Source of the DNA: Chromatiales bacterium
GTDB taxonomy: Bacteria > Pseudomonadota > Gammaproteobacteria > Thiohalomonadales > Thiohalomonadaceae
Direction of reading: 5' to 3'
DNA: 64,000 bases
Assembly: GCA_003251535.1 (NCBI GenBank)
Contig: QKFD01000061.1
Span: 1-64,000, forward strand
The position numbers were made by a program, and so were the translations under genes. The notes beneath the pieces are model-generated. The model was not told the origin of the DNA, did not search any database, and was given only the letters and a program-made list of their open reading frames with translations. Positions 8,920 to 18,339 of the stretch are shown here, in pieces. How positions within the stretch are numbered: position 1 is the stretch's first letter; every line of letters begins with the position of its first letter.

Positions 8920-10146
8920 TTAAACCGCCTGACCCAGCTGGAAGATGGGCAGATACATGGCAACAACCAGGGTACCCACCAAGACACCCAGGATGACCAT
9001 AATAAGAGGTTCGAGGAGGCTGGAGAGGCTATCCACCATGTTGTCCACCTCCTCCTCATAGAAGTCGGCGACCTTACCCAACATAGTGTCCAGTGAGCCG
9101 GCCTCTTCACCGATGGCCACCATTTGGACCACCATGTTGGGGAAGACCTCGGTGGACTTCATGGAGAACTGGAGTGACTGGCCTGTAGCGACATCATCTC
9201 TAATGCGCCGGACGGCGTTCCCATAGACGATGTTACCTACCGCGCCTGCCACAGAATCCATTGCTTCGACTAATGGCACGCCCGCAGCAAACATGGTTGA
9301 GAGGGTACGCGCATAGCGGGCAACGGATGCCTTGTGCAGGATAGTGCCGACAATCGGAATCTTAAGTGATAGTCGTTGGAAGGCGTGATCCACTGCAGGA
9401 TAGCGCTTCTTCGCCTCCATCGTTGTCCCAAAGACTAGACCAAGACCGAGGAAGACGGCCCACCACCACTCTTGCATTATCTCTGATAAAGAGATAATGG
9501 CTTTGGTCAGAGCCGGTAGATCGGCGCCAAAAGATTCAAAGATGGCCTGGAACTGAGGAATAACGAAGATCAAGAGCACCGCGGTGACCACAAAGGCAAC
9601 CACCAAGACCGCAATAGGGTAAAAGAGCGCCTTTTTGATCTTCCCTTTGATGGCCTCTGTCTTCTCCTTATAGGTCGCGATCTTATTCAGCAGATCCTCA
9701 AGGATACCCGCGTGTTCGCCTGCATTGACCAAGTTGCAGCTGAGGTCATCGAAGTGGCGAGGGTGTTTGCGCAGGGCCGCAGCAAAGGGGCTGCCACTCT
9801 CCACATCCGCCTTAATCTGCAAAATCATGTCACGCATGGAGGGGTTCTCGTGACCATTACTGATGATCTCGAATGCCTGAACCAGCGGAACACCAGAGGA
9901 CATCATGGTGGCCATCTGTCGGAAGAAGATGGCAATGTCCTTGGGTATGATTTTCTTCTTTTTGGCGCCCCCGCCAAAGAGGGGTTGAGCCTTTTTGGAG
10001 ACCTTGAGCGGATTGATCCCTTGGCGCCGCAGGGTCGCCTTGATCATCATCTCATTGGTACCGGTGAGCTGGCCGCGGAGCTTCTGCCCCCGCTTGTCGG
10101 TGCCTTCCCACTGGAAGGTCGCCTGAGCGACTTCCTTCGTTGCCAT
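8920..10146 (-). CDS. pilC: Type IV pilus inner-membrane platform protein PilC
   Basis: PilC is the polytopic platform that links the assembly ATPases to the growing pilus. The 408-residue protein shows the two repeated GspF/PilC cytoplasmic domains (first near FFRQMATMMSSGVPL, second near YARTLSTMFAAGVPLVEAMD) and three long hydrophobic segments, the last close to the C-terminus (PLIMVILGVLVGTLVVAMYL). The basic N-terminal region is normal for this family. It starts 6 bases after pilB ends. Confidence 0.97.
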   Translation of the reverse strand: MATKEVAQATFQWEGTDKRGQKLRGQLTGTNEMMIKATLRRQGINPLKVSKKAQPLFGGGAKKKKIIPKDIAIFFRQMATMMSSGVPLVQAFEIISNGHENPSMRDMILQIKADVESGSPFAAALRKHPRHFDDLSCNLVNAGEHAGILEDLLNKIATYKEKTEAIKGKIKKALFYPIAVLVVAFVVTAVLLIFVIPQFQAIFESFGADLPALTKAIISLSEIMQEWWWAVFLGLGLVFGTTMEAKKRYPAVDHAFQRLSLKIPIVGTILHKASVARYARTLSTMFAAGVPLVEAMDSVAGAVGNIVYGNAVRRIRDDVATGQSLQFSMKSTEVFPNMVVQMVAIGEEAGSLDTMLGKVADFYEEEVDNMVDSLSSLLEPLIMVILGVLVGTLVVAMYLPIFQLGQAV

Positions 10147-10152
10147 AAGCGA

Positions 10153-11877
10153 TTAATCCTTCGTCACGCGGTTGATCTCTTCCAGGCTAGTGAGGCCAGC
10201 TCTCACCTTCTTTAAACCCGATTCGCGTAGGTCCGCGATACCTTCGCGTTGTGCCTGGTCAGCCAAATCGATCGCATTACCACCTTTCATGATAAGGCGG
10301 CCCATCTCCTCAGAGATGGGCATGACCTGATAGATACCTACACGTCCCTTGTAGCCCTGATTACAGCTGTCACAACCAACGGCTTTATATAGCACCAGTT
10401 GATCCAGCTCTTCCTCTTTGAATCCCTCCTGGATAAGCGCCTCTTTCGGCACATCCTCCTGAACCTTGCATTTTGAGCAGAGGCGACGGGCAAGACGTTG
10501 GGCGATGATCAATGAAACGGCTGAGGCGATGTTGTAGGGTGCCACGCCGATGTTAACCAAACGGGCCAGCGTTTGAGGGGCATCATTGGTGTGGAGCGTT
10601 GAAAGAACCAAATGGCCTGTTTGGGCTGCTTTAATGGCGATCTCGGCAGTTTCGATATCACGAATCTCACCGACCATGATGACATCAGGGTCTTGGCGTA
10701 GGAACGCCTTAAGCGCCGAGGCGAACGTGAGACCCACCCTGGGGTTCACGTTGACCTGATTGACCCCTGGCATGTTAATTTCCGCTGGATCTTCGGCAGT
10801 CGAGATGTTGACTTCAGGCTGATTTAGGATGTTGAGGCCGGTGTATAGCGATACGGTTTTACCACTACCTGTTGGGCCCGTGACCAGGATCATGCCATAC
10901 GGTTTGGATAGAGCGTGGAGATAGAGTTTCTTCTGTTCAGGCTCATAGCCGAGGGCATCGATCCCTAGCTTAGCGCTGGAGGGATCGAGGATACGGAGTA
11001 CAATTTTTTCGCCAAATAGAGTGGGACAGGTGTTAACACGGAAGTCGATAGAGCGGTTTTTGGAGAGCGTTAGCTTGATGCGGCCATCTTGCGGGATACG
11101 GCGTTCAGAGATATCAAGGCGAGACATAACTTTAACGCGTGCCGCAATCTTGCCTGACAGAGTCACCGGGGGATTGGCCATCTCTCGCAGCATACCGTCT
11201 TGGCGGAAACGCACTCGGTACACCTTTTCGTAAGGCTCGAAGTGGATATCCGAGGCCCCTTTATTAATGGCATCAAGCAGCACCTTATTAACAAAGCGTA
11301 CCACCGGCGCATCGTCTACATCCGAGTCTGCCGAAACATCTGAAGATGGCGCACCCTCTTCGCCGCCTTCGATGTCGAGGTCATCGAGGCTGGTGTCTGA
11401 GCTGAGATCAGCGAGCGAGGTGTCATTGGCCTCTAGCGCTTTTTCGAGGATCCGAGTGAGTTTGTCCTCTTCGACTAGGATCGCTTCGGTATTAATACCT
11501 ACATGAAACTTAATCTCATCTAACGCAGCGAGATTAGCTGGGTCGGAGACGGCGACAAACAGGCGGTTGCCGCGCCGAAAGACGGGGAGTGCGTGGTGGC
11601 TACGGATCAGCTTCTCGTCAACGGACTTCACCACCGCGGGATCGATTTCTGCCGCGTGGAGATCGAGAAGCGGAACGCCAAACTCGTGGGAGGCAGCGGC
11701 GGCAATAGCGCCAGCGGCCGCCAGCTTTGACTCCACCAGATAAGTTACCAGCGGCTGCTTCGCCTTGCTGGCGGCCTCAACCGCCTTCTCGGCATCTGCT
11801 TCGGAGAGCAGTCCGTCTTTGAGCAGTCTGCGCGCCAAACCGCTGAGCGGGATTTTGGTAACGGGGGGCGTGGCCAT
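10153..11877 (-). CDS. pilB: Type IV pilus assembly ATPase PilB
   Basis: PilB is the hexameric cytoplasmic ATPase that drives pilus extension. Seen: an N-terminal GspE/PilB regulatory domain, the P-loop GPTGSGKT (about residue 332-339), an Asp box DPDVIMVGEIRD, a His box TGHLVLSTLHTND, and a four-cysteine zinc site (CSKC and CDSC, about residues 464-503). The ATG at 11877 (MATPPVTKIPLSG) is chosen because family members start near here; the frame extends 13 codons further upstream to 11916 without similarity. pilB heads the minus-strand group pilB-pilC-pilD-coaE-zapD-yacG, separate from pilA, which has its own terminator. Confidence 0.96.
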   Translation of the reverse strand: MATPPVTKIPLSGLARRLLKDGLLSEADAEKAVEAASKAKQPLVTYLVESKLAAAGAIAAAASHEFGVPLLDLHAAEIDPAVVKSVDEKLIRSHHALPVFRRGNRLFVAVSDPANLAALDEIKFHVGINTEAILVEEDKLTRILEKALEANDTSLADLSSDTSLDDLDIEGGEEGAPSSDVSADSDVDDAPVVRFVNKVLLDAINKGASDIHFEPYEKVYRVRFRQDGMLREMANPPVTLSGKIAARVKVMSRLDISERRIPQDGRIKLTLSKNRSIDFRVNTCPTLFGEKIVLRILDPSSAKLGIDALGYEPEQKKLYLHALSKPYGMILVTGPTGSGKTVSLYTGLNILNQPEVNISTAEDPAEINMPGVNQVNVNPRVGLTFASALKAFLRQDPDVIMVGEIRDIETAEIAIKAAQTGHLVLSTLHTNDAPQTLARLVNIGVAPYNIASAVSLIIAQRLARRLCSKCKVQEDVPKEALIQEGFKEEELDQLVLYKAVGCDSCNQGYKGRVGIYQVMPISEEMGRLIMKGGNAIDLADQAQREGIADLRESGLKKVRAGLTSLEEINRVTKD

Positions 11878-12051
11878 ACCGGAGATCGCTGTTATCCAGG
11901 ACAGCGATGATATCACGCAATGGGAAAAATTCGAGCGGTTGCGGGGTGTTGGAGTGAGAACCTATTGGCAAAACAGAGGATGGCTGCTGCCATCTACAGG
12001 TTTAAAGCGGTGTAGCCAAGGGGGAGTAAAGTTTTTGGGGGGCTAACAACA

Positions 12052-12080
12052 GGAAAAGGCCGCTAAAAGCGGCCTTTTCC
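12052..12080 (-). terminator. Rho-independent terminator of pilA
   Basis: A perfect 12-bp inverted repeat, GGAAAAGGCCGC and GCGGCCTTTTCC, around the five-base loop TAAAA (plus strand). On the minus strand the stem closes with TTTT in its 3' arm. It begins 24 bases after the pilA stop and should separate the abundant pilA message from pilB; by symmetry it may act in both directions. Confidence 0.85.
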
Positions 12081-12103
12081 CTTATGCAACCAGCTGACTA
12101 AGC

Positions 12104-12598
12104 TTACTTGCACTCAGCCGGAGCGTACTTCTCAGGCAGGGTGCCAGCAACAGCTACCAGGGCGCGGGTGGTAGCAGTGGTGGTACCAATGCCAGCGCAG
12201 GCCCAGTCGATGTTGCCTTCAGCGCCAGCTGCCAGGGCAGCACCATTGACGTTCGGGGTCAGGTTCAAGGTGAGGCCGCTGATCTGCGGGGTATTGGCAC
12301 TGTAGGTGATGGTGATCAGGCCACTACCAGCATCGATAGCGATATCCTGGACATACTTGGTGGCAGCCCACTTGGCGGTCCACTCAGCGGAGGCAGCCGT
12401 GACGCCAGCCATGTCATTGGCGTAGAAGCTCTCGGCGACAGCCACCTTAGCGGAAGCGGCCAGGTTCAGACCCTCAGTCACCTTGGTGCGAACGGTGTAG
12501 TCCTGGTAAGCCGGGATAGCGATGGCGGCCAGGATGCCGATGATGGCGACCACGATCATCAACTCGATAAGGGTGAAGCCTTTCTGCATGGTTTTCAT
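12104..12598 (-). CDS. pilA: Major type IV pilin PilA
   Basis: The structural subunit of the type IV pilus. The leader MKTMQKG is followed by the N-methylation segment [18 protein letters not shown], with Glu5 of the mature protein present. Mature length is about 157 residues. A Cys pair near the C-terminus (WACAGIG and PAECK) should form the D-region disulfide loop. ATG at 12598 is supported by AGGAG eight bases upstream; a second ATG three codons in is a less likely start. The gene is transcribed from its own sigma-54 promoter and ends at its own terminator. Type IV pilins serve twitching, adhesion and DNA uptake; the role here is not resolved. Confidence 0.97.
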   Translation of the reverse strand: MKTMQKGFTLIELMIVVAIIGILAAIAIPAYQDYTVRTKVTEGLNLAASAKVAVAESFYANDMAGVTAASAEWTAKWAATKYVQDIAIDAGSGLITITYSANTPQISGLTLNLTPNVNGAALAAGAEGNIDWACAGIGTTTATTRALVAVAGTLPEKYAPAECK

Positions 12599-12651
12599 GA
12601 TGGTGACTCCTAGAAATTCGTTGGTTAGGTGGGGAAACCCGATATGAGTAA

Positions 12652-12667
12652 TGCAGAAGGCGTGCCA
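12652..12667 (-). promoter_or_regulatory. Sigma-54 (-24/-12) promoter of pilA
   Basis: On the minus strand the sequence reads TGGCACGCCTTCTGCA, matching the consensus TGGCAC-N5-TTGCA except for one base in the -12 box. The invariant GG and GC are 10 bases apart. It lies 54 bases upstream of the pilA ATG. Sigma-54 and PilR control of pilA is established in Pseudomonas, and pilR/pilS lie directly upstream here. Confidence 0.85.
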
Positions 12668-12741
12668 GCTTTGGTAGGCCTGAAAATGGCTGAAAAGCGT
12701 GACCCTCTCCTCAAATTGGGTGTCTGCTGCGTCACGGACTG

Positions 12742-12777
12742 GACCAAGTCGGTCGATCTGGGGTGACCAAATTGGTC
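12742..12777. promoter_or_regulatory. Two GACC-N5-GGTC dyads, candidate PilR enhancer sites
   Basis: GACCAAGTCGGTC (12742-12754) and GACCAAATTGGTC (12765-12777) share the pattern GACC-N5-GGTC. The second extends to a 17-base palindrome (12763-12779). The two centres are 23 bases apart, about two helical turns, and lie roughly 75-110 bases upstream of the pilA -24 box, the usual place for a sigma-54 activator. That PilR binds here is inference. Confidence 0.6.
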
Positions 12778-12841
12778 ACATAGTGGCAGTTGAGTGGGGT
12801 GTCGGGGGCACGGAAGGCATGAGCTGCGGTAAGCTTCCCCT

Positions 12842-14206
12842 TTACTCCACCCCTAGCTTCTTCAATCGGTAGCGCAGAGTGCGGAAGGAGATCCCTAGCA
12901 GACGGGCTGCGGCACTCTTGTTATGGCCGGTCTCCTCTAGTGCCCGCAGGATCGTTTCTCGTTCTACCTGATCGAGTAGCGGATCCAATGAGACCCCATT
13001 CCGGTTTTGGCCCTCCCCCTCGCCAGTGGCAGGGGAGGGAGAGGTGGCGGTGGGGAGCTTGAGGTCTTCAGCATGGATCTCTTCACCGTCACATAGCGTC
13101 AATGCCCGTTCCAAGATGTTCTCCAGCTCGCGCACGTTTCCAGGAAACGGGTAGCTCTCTAAGGCGGCAACCGCATCAGTGGCGAGGTGGGCCGAAGGGA
13201 GACCCATCTCCTCCGCCAGGCGCGCTAGGACGTGGTGGGCGAGTAGAGGGATGTCACCCGTGCGCTCCCGCAAAGGGGGGACCTTCAATTCAATGACATT
13301 GAGGCGATAGAAGAGGTCTTCACGGAAGCGGCCTTCGCGCACTAGGGCGGCGAGGTCACGATGGGTCGCACTTAAGATCCGGACGTTGATGCGGTTTTCG
13401 GTTGAGGCGCCAATGGGGCGTATCGCCTTCTCCTGAATGGCGCGGAGTAGCTTAACCTGCATGTGGAGGGGGAGATCGGCCACCTCGTCTAGGAACAGCG
13501 TGCCACCGTCCGCGGCCTGGAACAGCCCCTGTTTGTCACTCACGGCCCCAGTAAAGCTCCCCTTTTTGTGGCCAAAGAACTCGCTCTCCATCAGTTCTTG
13601 CGGAATGGCGCCGCAGTTGACGGGTACAAACGGCTTATCAACCCTGGGGCCTTGACTATGTATAAGGCGTGCCACCAGCTCCTTGCCCGTACCCGACTCG
13701 CCGCTGATATAGACCGGCGCCTGGCTACGGGCCACCTTGGCGATCATCGCCTTGACCGCTTGCATGGGGTCGGAGTCGCCAATCAGGGGGTCGCGCCCCC
13801 CATTGCCACTTCCCTTGACCGCTTTGCGCTGGCTGAGCTGTAGTGCCGTGCGCACCAGATCACGTAATACCTGTAGCTCTACAGGCTTGGTGACAAAGTC
13901 GAAGGCCCCCCCTTTAAGGGCCTCAATGGCGCTCCCCATACTGCCGTGGGCGGTGATCACCGCGACTGGGACCTCTGGGCGATGCTTCTGGATATGGCGT
14001 ACCAGATCGATGCCACTACCATCCGGTAGCCGCATGTCCGTCAAACAGATATCTACCGGGTAGGCCACTAGCTGCTGTCGTGCCTCGGCCAGATCGGCCG
14101 CCAGCACGGAATCGACCTCCATGCGCATCAAGGTCAGCTCGACCAGTTCGCGGATGTCAGGTTCGTCATCCACCACCAGGGCTAGGGGGCGTCTTTCCAT
14201 ATTCAT
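12842..14206 (-). CDS. pilR: Sigma-54-dependent response regulator PilR
   Basis: PilR activates pilA transcription with sigma-54. Domains in order: a receiver (phosphorylated Asp in CLTDMRLP, near residue 56), an AAA+ domain with Walker A GESGTGKE (about 170-177) and the sigma-54 contact loop, here GSFTGA rather than GAFTGA (a common variant), and a C-terminal Fis-type helix-turn-helix (NKSAAARLLGISFRTLRYRL). A Pro/Ser/Glu-rich linker (TATSPSPATGEGEG) separates the last two. It overlaps pilS by four bases, so the pair is co-translated, and it sits directly upstream of its presumed target pilA. Confidence 0.96.
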   Translation of the reverse strand: MNMERRPLALVVDDEPDIRELVELTLMRMEVDSVLAADLAEARQQLVAYPVDICLTDMRLPDGSGIDLVRHIQKHRPEVPVAVITAHGSMGSAIEALKGGAFDFVTKPVELQVLRDLVRTALQLSQRKAVKGSGNGGRDPLIGDSDPMQAVKAMIAKVARSQAPVYISGESGTGKELVARLIHSQGPRVDKPFVPVNCGAIPQELMESEFFGHKKGSFTGAVSDKQGLFQAADGGTLFLDEVADLPLHMQVKLLRAIQEKAIRPIGASTENRINVRILSATHRDLAALVREGRFREDLFYRLNVIELKVPPLRERTGDIPLLAHHVLARLAEEMGLPSAHLATDAVAALESYPFPGNVRELENILERALTLCDGEEIHAEDLKLPTATSPSPATGEGEGQNRNGVSLDPLLDQVERETILRALEETGHNKSAAARLLGISFRTLRYRLKKLGVE

Positions 14207-15813
14207 GGTTTCTCAATCTCGGCCAAATTTAGGCGAAAGCAGCCACCGTCAGACTGCGGCTGATACTCCAGCTCCGCCCCGTTGCACTCGGTCAGTTCGC
14301 GGGAGATGTAGAGTCCCAGGCCGGTGCCGCCGTGGCGGGTGCTGACAAACGGTTCGAACAGGCGGGGAACCACCTCTTGGGCTACCCCAGGACCGGCATC
14401 GACCACCTCAATGAAGGGGGCGCGCTCATGGAGCAGGCCGGCGCGGATGGTGACCCGGGGGGTGTGGGTCTTATCGGTGTGCTCAATGGCGTTTTTGCAC
14501 AGATTGGTCAATATCTGGTGCAGATGCAGCGGATCGAAGGTCACGCTGAGATGGGGTGGTAGCACGGCGATGGCAATCGCCTCCCGCGTTATGCCAAGGC
14601 TCAAGGCGCAGTCGTCACGGAACCGCTCTAACCAGGGGAGGAGTTCAATGGCAATGGGTTGGGAGCGCTCTCGACGGCTCAGTTGAAGGATGTTCTCTAT
14701 GATCGCATTCACCCGCCGCGAGTGGCCGAGGATGATGTCGACCAGCCGGCGATCGGCCCCTGCCAGGGCCTGTGATTCGCCTAAGAGTTGGCCTGCATGG
14801 CTAATGGCCCCTAAGGGGTTACGGATCTCATGGGCGATACTGGCGGTGAGGCGCCCCACTGTCGCCAGCTTGAGCTGCTGGACCTGACGCGCTGAGGCGG
14901 TGAGATCTTCGAGAAATATGACCGTGCCGGCGTACTGGCCGGTACCGATGCCACTGAAGCGGGCAGTGACCTCTACGTTGCGTCCCAGCTTAAGGGGCAT
15001 CTTCTCCTCCCAATTGCCATTGCGCCAGAAAAGCAAGGCTTGGGCCAACGCCGGGCTTAGCTTCTCTAGCGGCTGCTCCTGCTCCGTGGGCGGAGGGCGT
15101 CCCAGCAGGCCCCAGGCGGAGGCGTTCATTAGGCGCACTCGATTGGCCCGATCCACCGCCAGCACCCCCACCTGAACCTGTTGCACGATGTAGCGGGTCA
15201 GCTCCGCCATGTTGGCGAGATCCACCGAACGCTGCTCTGCTAACGCCTCACTCTCACGGATGCGCTGGGCGAGGGTATGGGCGAGGGCGGCGGTGGCAAA
15301 CAGGGTGGTACCAAGCAGACCTGCCTGCGGGAAACTGACCGAGACGCCGGTATCCCAAAATAGCGCATAGAGCTGCTCGGCCAGTAGGGCGATGGTTGCT
15401 GCGGCACCAAACACCCCGGCAGTTCGCCCAGCAGTGAGCAGACTGCCCGAGGCGACGCTGATGACCAACAGCATCCCCAGGCCGCTGCGGATCCCACCGC
15501 TGGCGTGCATGAGGATGGTGACCACGATGATGTCGGTAAATACCTGTACAAACACCTGGTTGTAGAACGGGGTCACCCGGGTGCGTACGGCCAACCCAAA
15601 TAACAATCCTGCGGCCAACCAGGTGACCGCGGTCCAATAGAACAGCTCGGTGTCATAACTCCCAAAAGGTGGGGGGATCTGCCCGATGTGATAGAGCAGG
15701 GTGAAGAGACCCGCCACAATCAGGCGATAGAGGTTGAGCAGGCGGAGTGGATTCCAGGTGACGGAGACCGGGCTGCCTGAGAGGGGGGCAATTAAGTAGT
15801 TGTCGGCCCGCAT
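14203..15813 (-). CDS. pilS: Sensor histidine kinase PilS
   Basis: PilS is the membrane kinase partner of PilR; in Pseudomonas it senses pilin in the inner membrane. Seen: about six hydrophobic segments in residues 20-195, a PAS domain (about 210-310), the HisKA phosphoacceptor box SIAHEIRNPLGAIS (His near residue 338), and the HATPase motifs NLCKNAIEH (N box), VVDAGPGVAQ (G1) and GGTGLGLYIS (G2). The 536-residue length is normal. It lies 20 bases after the small PP0621-like gene, suggesting one transcript PP0621-like/pilS/pilR. Confidence 0.95.
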   Translation of the reverse strand: MRADNYLIAPLSGSPVSVTWNPLRLLNLYRLIVAGLFTLLYHIGQIPPPFGSYDTELFYWTAVTWLAAGLLFGLAVRTRVTPFYNQVFVQVFTDIIVVTILMHASGGIRSGLGMLLVISVASGSLLTAGRTAGVFGAAATIALLAEQLYALFWDTGVSVSFPQAGLLGTTLFATAALAHTLAQRIRESEALAEQRSVDLANMAELTRYIVQQVQVGVLAVDRANRVRLMNASAWGLLGRPPPTEQEQPLEKLSPALAQALLFWRNGNWEEKMPLKLGRNVEVTARFSGIGTGQYAGTVIFLEDLTASARQVQQLKLATVGRLTASIAHEIRNPLGAISHAGQLLGESQALAGADRRLVDIILGHSRRVNAIIENILQLSRRERSQPIAIELLPWLERFRDDCALSLGITREAIAIAVLPPHLSVTFDPLHLHQILTNLCKNAIEHTDKTHTPRVTIRAGLLHERAPFIEVVDAGPGVAQEVVPRLFEPFVSTRHGGTGLGLYISRELTECNGAELEYQPQSDGGCFRLNLAEIEKP

Positions 15814-15833
15814 GGGGAGGGTCCAGCCAGGGG

Positions 15834-16061
15834 TCAGGGACGGCGGGCGGCATCGCGGTGCTGCGGTGAGCAGTACCAGCGATTATCTTCGTTAATTGCT
15901 TGATTCTGCGGGATGTGCAGACCACAGTGGGCGCACTTCACCACCTGCTCGAAGGTCTGTTTCGATGGCTGCGGCGGCGGGGGTGGCGGGTTCAGTAGCT
16001 TGCGCCCTACGCGGACCAGCAGCCAGATCGCAATGGCAATGACGATCAAGCGTAGCAACAA
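15834..16061 (-). CDS. PP0621-family small membrane zinc-ribbon protein
   Basis: A 75-residue protein with one N-terminal membrane helix (LLRLIVIAIAIWLLVRVG), a poly-proline linker (NPPPPPPQP) and a C-terminal metal-site pattern KCAHCGLHIP plus YCSPQHRD. This matches the PP0621 family, often next to pilS in gammaproteobacteria. Function is unknown; membrane anchoring of a zinc knuckle next to pilS suggests a link with the pilus sensor, which is only inference. Confidence 0.85.
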   Translation of the reverse strand: MLLRLIVIAIAIWLLVRVGRKLLNPPPPPPQPSKQTFEQVVKCAHCGLHIPQNQAINEDNRWYCSPQHRDAARRP

Positions 16062-16176
16062 CGTTGTAACCCTCCGAATGGTCGGGAAAATAGGGCATTC
16101 TACCGCTACCCCGGTCGGGGCCGAACCCTCTTTTGCGTGGGCGCTGGCTTTTCGCCAAAATATCGCCCTCTGATTC

Positions 16177-16195
16177 GGGGCCGCCTACCGGCCCC
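16177..16195 (+). other. GC hairpin in the sucC leader
   Basis: GGGGCCG-CCTAC-CGGCCCC, a perfect 7-bp stem with a five-base loop, 25 bases upstream of the sucC ATG and just before its AGGAG ribosome binding site (about 16207). It could be a message-stabilising or attenuating leader hairpin. No run of T follows, so it is not a typical terminator. Confidence 0.4.
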
Positions 16196-16220
16196 GTTCG
16201 TCGTTCAGGAGTGAAGCCGA

Positions 16221-17387
16221 ATGCATCTGCACGAGTACCAGGCCAAGGCGCTATTCGCCGAGTATGGCATCCCAGTCCCCGCCGGGCAGGTCGCTGAGAG
16301 CGGCGCGGCAGCGGCCAGCGCCGTAGAGGCGTTAGGGGGAGGGGAGTGGGTGGTCAAGGCCCAGGTCCATGCCGGGGGGCGCGGTAAGGCGGGCGGAGTA
16401 CGCAGGGTGGCGAGCCCAGCAGAGGCGCAGGCCGAGGCCGAGCGGCTCATCGGCAGTCAGCTGGTGACCCATCAGACAACCTCCGCCGGTCAACCCATCG
16501 AGCGGGTTTTGCTGGAGCCGGTGAGTTCCATCGCCCGGGAGCTTTATCTAGCTCTATTGGTGGACCGGGCTCGGGAGCGGGTGGTGTTTATGGCCTCGAC
16601 CGCGGGTGGCATGGATATCGAGGCGGTCGCCGCAGCGACCCCAGAGCAGATCATCTCGGTTGCTATCGACCCTGCCGCGGGGTTGCAGGGCTTCCACAGC
16701 CGCCGGCTCGGTTACGCCCTCGCCCTGGAGGCGCCTCAGATCGCCGCCCTGGGGCGCATCATGCAGGGGCTCTACCGCCTGTTTCTGGAGAAGGATTTGG
16801 GGTTGGTGGAGATCAACCCCCTCATCGTCACCTCAGAGGGACAGCTACTGGCGCTGGACGCCAAGATCAATGTGGATGAGAACGCCCTCTATCGGCAGAA
16901 GGGGGTGGCGGCGCTGCGTGATCCCAGCCAAGAGGACGCCGCCGAGGCCAAGGCCAATGAGTTCCAGTTGAACTACGTGCGGCTGGAGGGGGATATCGGC
17001 TGCATGGTCAACGGCGCGGGCCTGGCGATGGCCACCATGGATCTCATCAAGCTGCATGGAGGGGAGCCGGCCAACTTCCTCGATGTGGGGGGGGGGACCA
17101 CCGCCGAGCGGGTGGCGGAGGCGTTCAAACTCATCTTGGCGGAGGGGCGGGTCAAGGCGGTACTGGTCAATATCTTCGGCGGCATCGTGCGTTGTGACCT
17201 GATTGCCGAGGGGATCATCAAGGCGGTCAAGGAGGTGGGGGTCGCCGTGCCGGTGGTGGTTCGCCTAGAGGGGACCAATGTAGCCCAGGGGCGGGCGATG
17301 CTGGCAGAGAGTGGGCTTGCCCTCATCGCCGCAGACGATCTCACCGATGCGGCCCAGCGCGTAGTGGCAGCGGCCCGAGGGGACTGA
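16221..17387 (+). CDS. sucC: Succinyl-CoA synthetase beta subunit
   Basis: SucC forms, with SucD, the citric-acid-cycle enzyme that converts succinyl-CoA to succinate with formation of ATP or GTP. The N-terminus [20 protein letters not shown] and the ATP-grasp phosphate loop [12 protein letters not shown] are conserved. Near the C-terminus [15 protein letters not shown] and [11 protein letters not shown] form the subunit interface and phosphate site. Length 388 is standard. An AGGAG ribosome binding site lies 10 bases upstream. sucD follows after three bases. Confidence 0.97.
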   Translation: MHLHEYQAKALFAEYGIPVPAGQVAESGAAAASAVEALGGGEWVVKAQVHAGGRGKAGGVRRVASPAEAQAEAERLIGSQLVTHQTTSAGQPIERVLLEPVSSIARELYLALLVDRARERVVFMASTAGGMDIEAVAAATPEQIISVAIDPAAGLQGFHSRRLGYALALEAPQIAALGRIMQGLYRLFLEKDLGLVEINPLIVTSEGQLLALDAKINVDENALYRQKGVAALRDPSQEDAAEAKANEFQLNYVRLEGDIGCMVNGAGLAMATMDLIKLHGGEPANFLDVGGGTTAERVAEAFKLILAEGRVKAVLVNIFGGIVRCDLIAEGIIKAVKEVGVAVPVVVRLEGTNVAQGRAMLAESGLALIAADDLTDAAQRVVAAARGD

Positions 17388-17390
17388 GCA

Positions 17391-18263
17391 ATGGCAATTT
17401 TGGTTGATAGCAATACCCGGGTGATCTGTCAGGGTTTCACCGGCAAGCAGGGGACCTTCCACTCCGAACAGGCCATCGCCTACGGTACCCAATTTGTTGG
17501 TGGGGTGACCCCCGGAAAGGGGGGCCAGAGCCACCTCGATCGGCCAGTGTTTGACACAGTGCATGACGCGGTGGCCGCCACCGGTGCCGATGCCACCATG
17601 ATCTATGTGCCGGCCCCCTACGCCGCCGATGCCATCCTGGAGGCGGCGGATGCCGGCATCGGGGTCATTGCCTGCATCACTGAAGGGATCCCGGTGCTGG
17701 ATATGTTGAAGGTCAAGGCGGCCCTGGCGGGTAGCGGTTGCCACCTCATCGGCCCCAACTGCCCCGGTGTCATCACCCCAGGGCAGTGCAAGATCGGCAT
17801 CATGCCGGGCCATATCCACCTGAGCGGCAGGGTGGGGATCGTCTCCCGCTCCGGTACCCTCACCTACGAGGCGGTCCACCAGACCACTCGACTGGGGTTG
17901 GGACAGAGCACCTGTGTCGGTATTGGTGGCGATCCCGTCCATGGGATGGGGTTCATCGAGGTTCTGGCCGAGTTCCAGGCAGATCCCCAAACAGAGGGGA
18001 TCATCATGGTGGGGGAGATCGGTGGCAGCGCCGAGGAGGCGGCCGCCGACTTTATCCGCTCCCATGTCACCAAACCGGTGGTGGCCTACATCGCTGGGGT
18101 GACCGCCCCGGCCGGCAAGCGCATGGGACACGCCGGGGCCATCATTGCTGGCGGCAAGGGGACCGCTGCCGAGAAGTATGCTGCACTGGAGGCGGCGGGC
18201 GTCCACACGGTGCGTTCACCCGCGGAGATGGGGATGCGCATGGCTGCGGTGTTGGGGCGTTGA
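17391..18263 (+). CDS. sucD: Succinyl-CoA synthetase alpha subunit
   Basis: SucD binds CoA and carries the phosphohistidine intermediate. Seen: the CoA-binding Rossmann segment [15 protein letters not shown] (about 14-28), [10 protein letters not shown] (about 123-132), and the active-site His in [15 protein letters not shown] (about residue 247). Length 290 is standard. It is tightly linked to sucC. The pair stands alone here rather than with sucAB/sdh as in E. coli. Confidence 0.97.
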   Translation: MAILVDSNTRVICQGFTGKQGTFHSEQAIAYGTQFVGGVTPGKGGQSHLDRPVFDTVHDAVAATGADATMIYVPAPYAADAILEAADAGIGVIACITEGIPVLDMLKVKAALAGSGCHLIGPNCPGVITPGQCKIGIMPGHIHLSGRVGIVSRSGTLTYEAVHQTTRLGLGQSTCVGIGGDPVHGMGFIEVLAEFQADPQTEGIIMVGEIGGSAEEAAADFIRSHVTKPVVAYIAGVTAPAGKRMGHAGAIIAGGKGTAAEKYAALEAAGVHTVRSPAEMGMRMAAVLGR

Positions 18264-18269
18264 GAAGTA

Positions 18270-18299
18270 GGGCGGGTGCCAACGGGTGCTACACCGCCC
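18270..18299 (+). terminator. Imperfect hairpin after sucD
   Basis: GGGCGGGTG (18270-18278) can pair with CACCGCCC (18292-18299) with one bulged G, seven bases after the sucD stop. It is followed only by a short T cluster (CCTTTGGCTT), so termination strength is uncertain. Confidence 0.4.
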
Positions 18300-18339
18300 G
18301 CGCCTTTGGCTTGAGATAAGCGTGACTGAAAGGTAGTCC

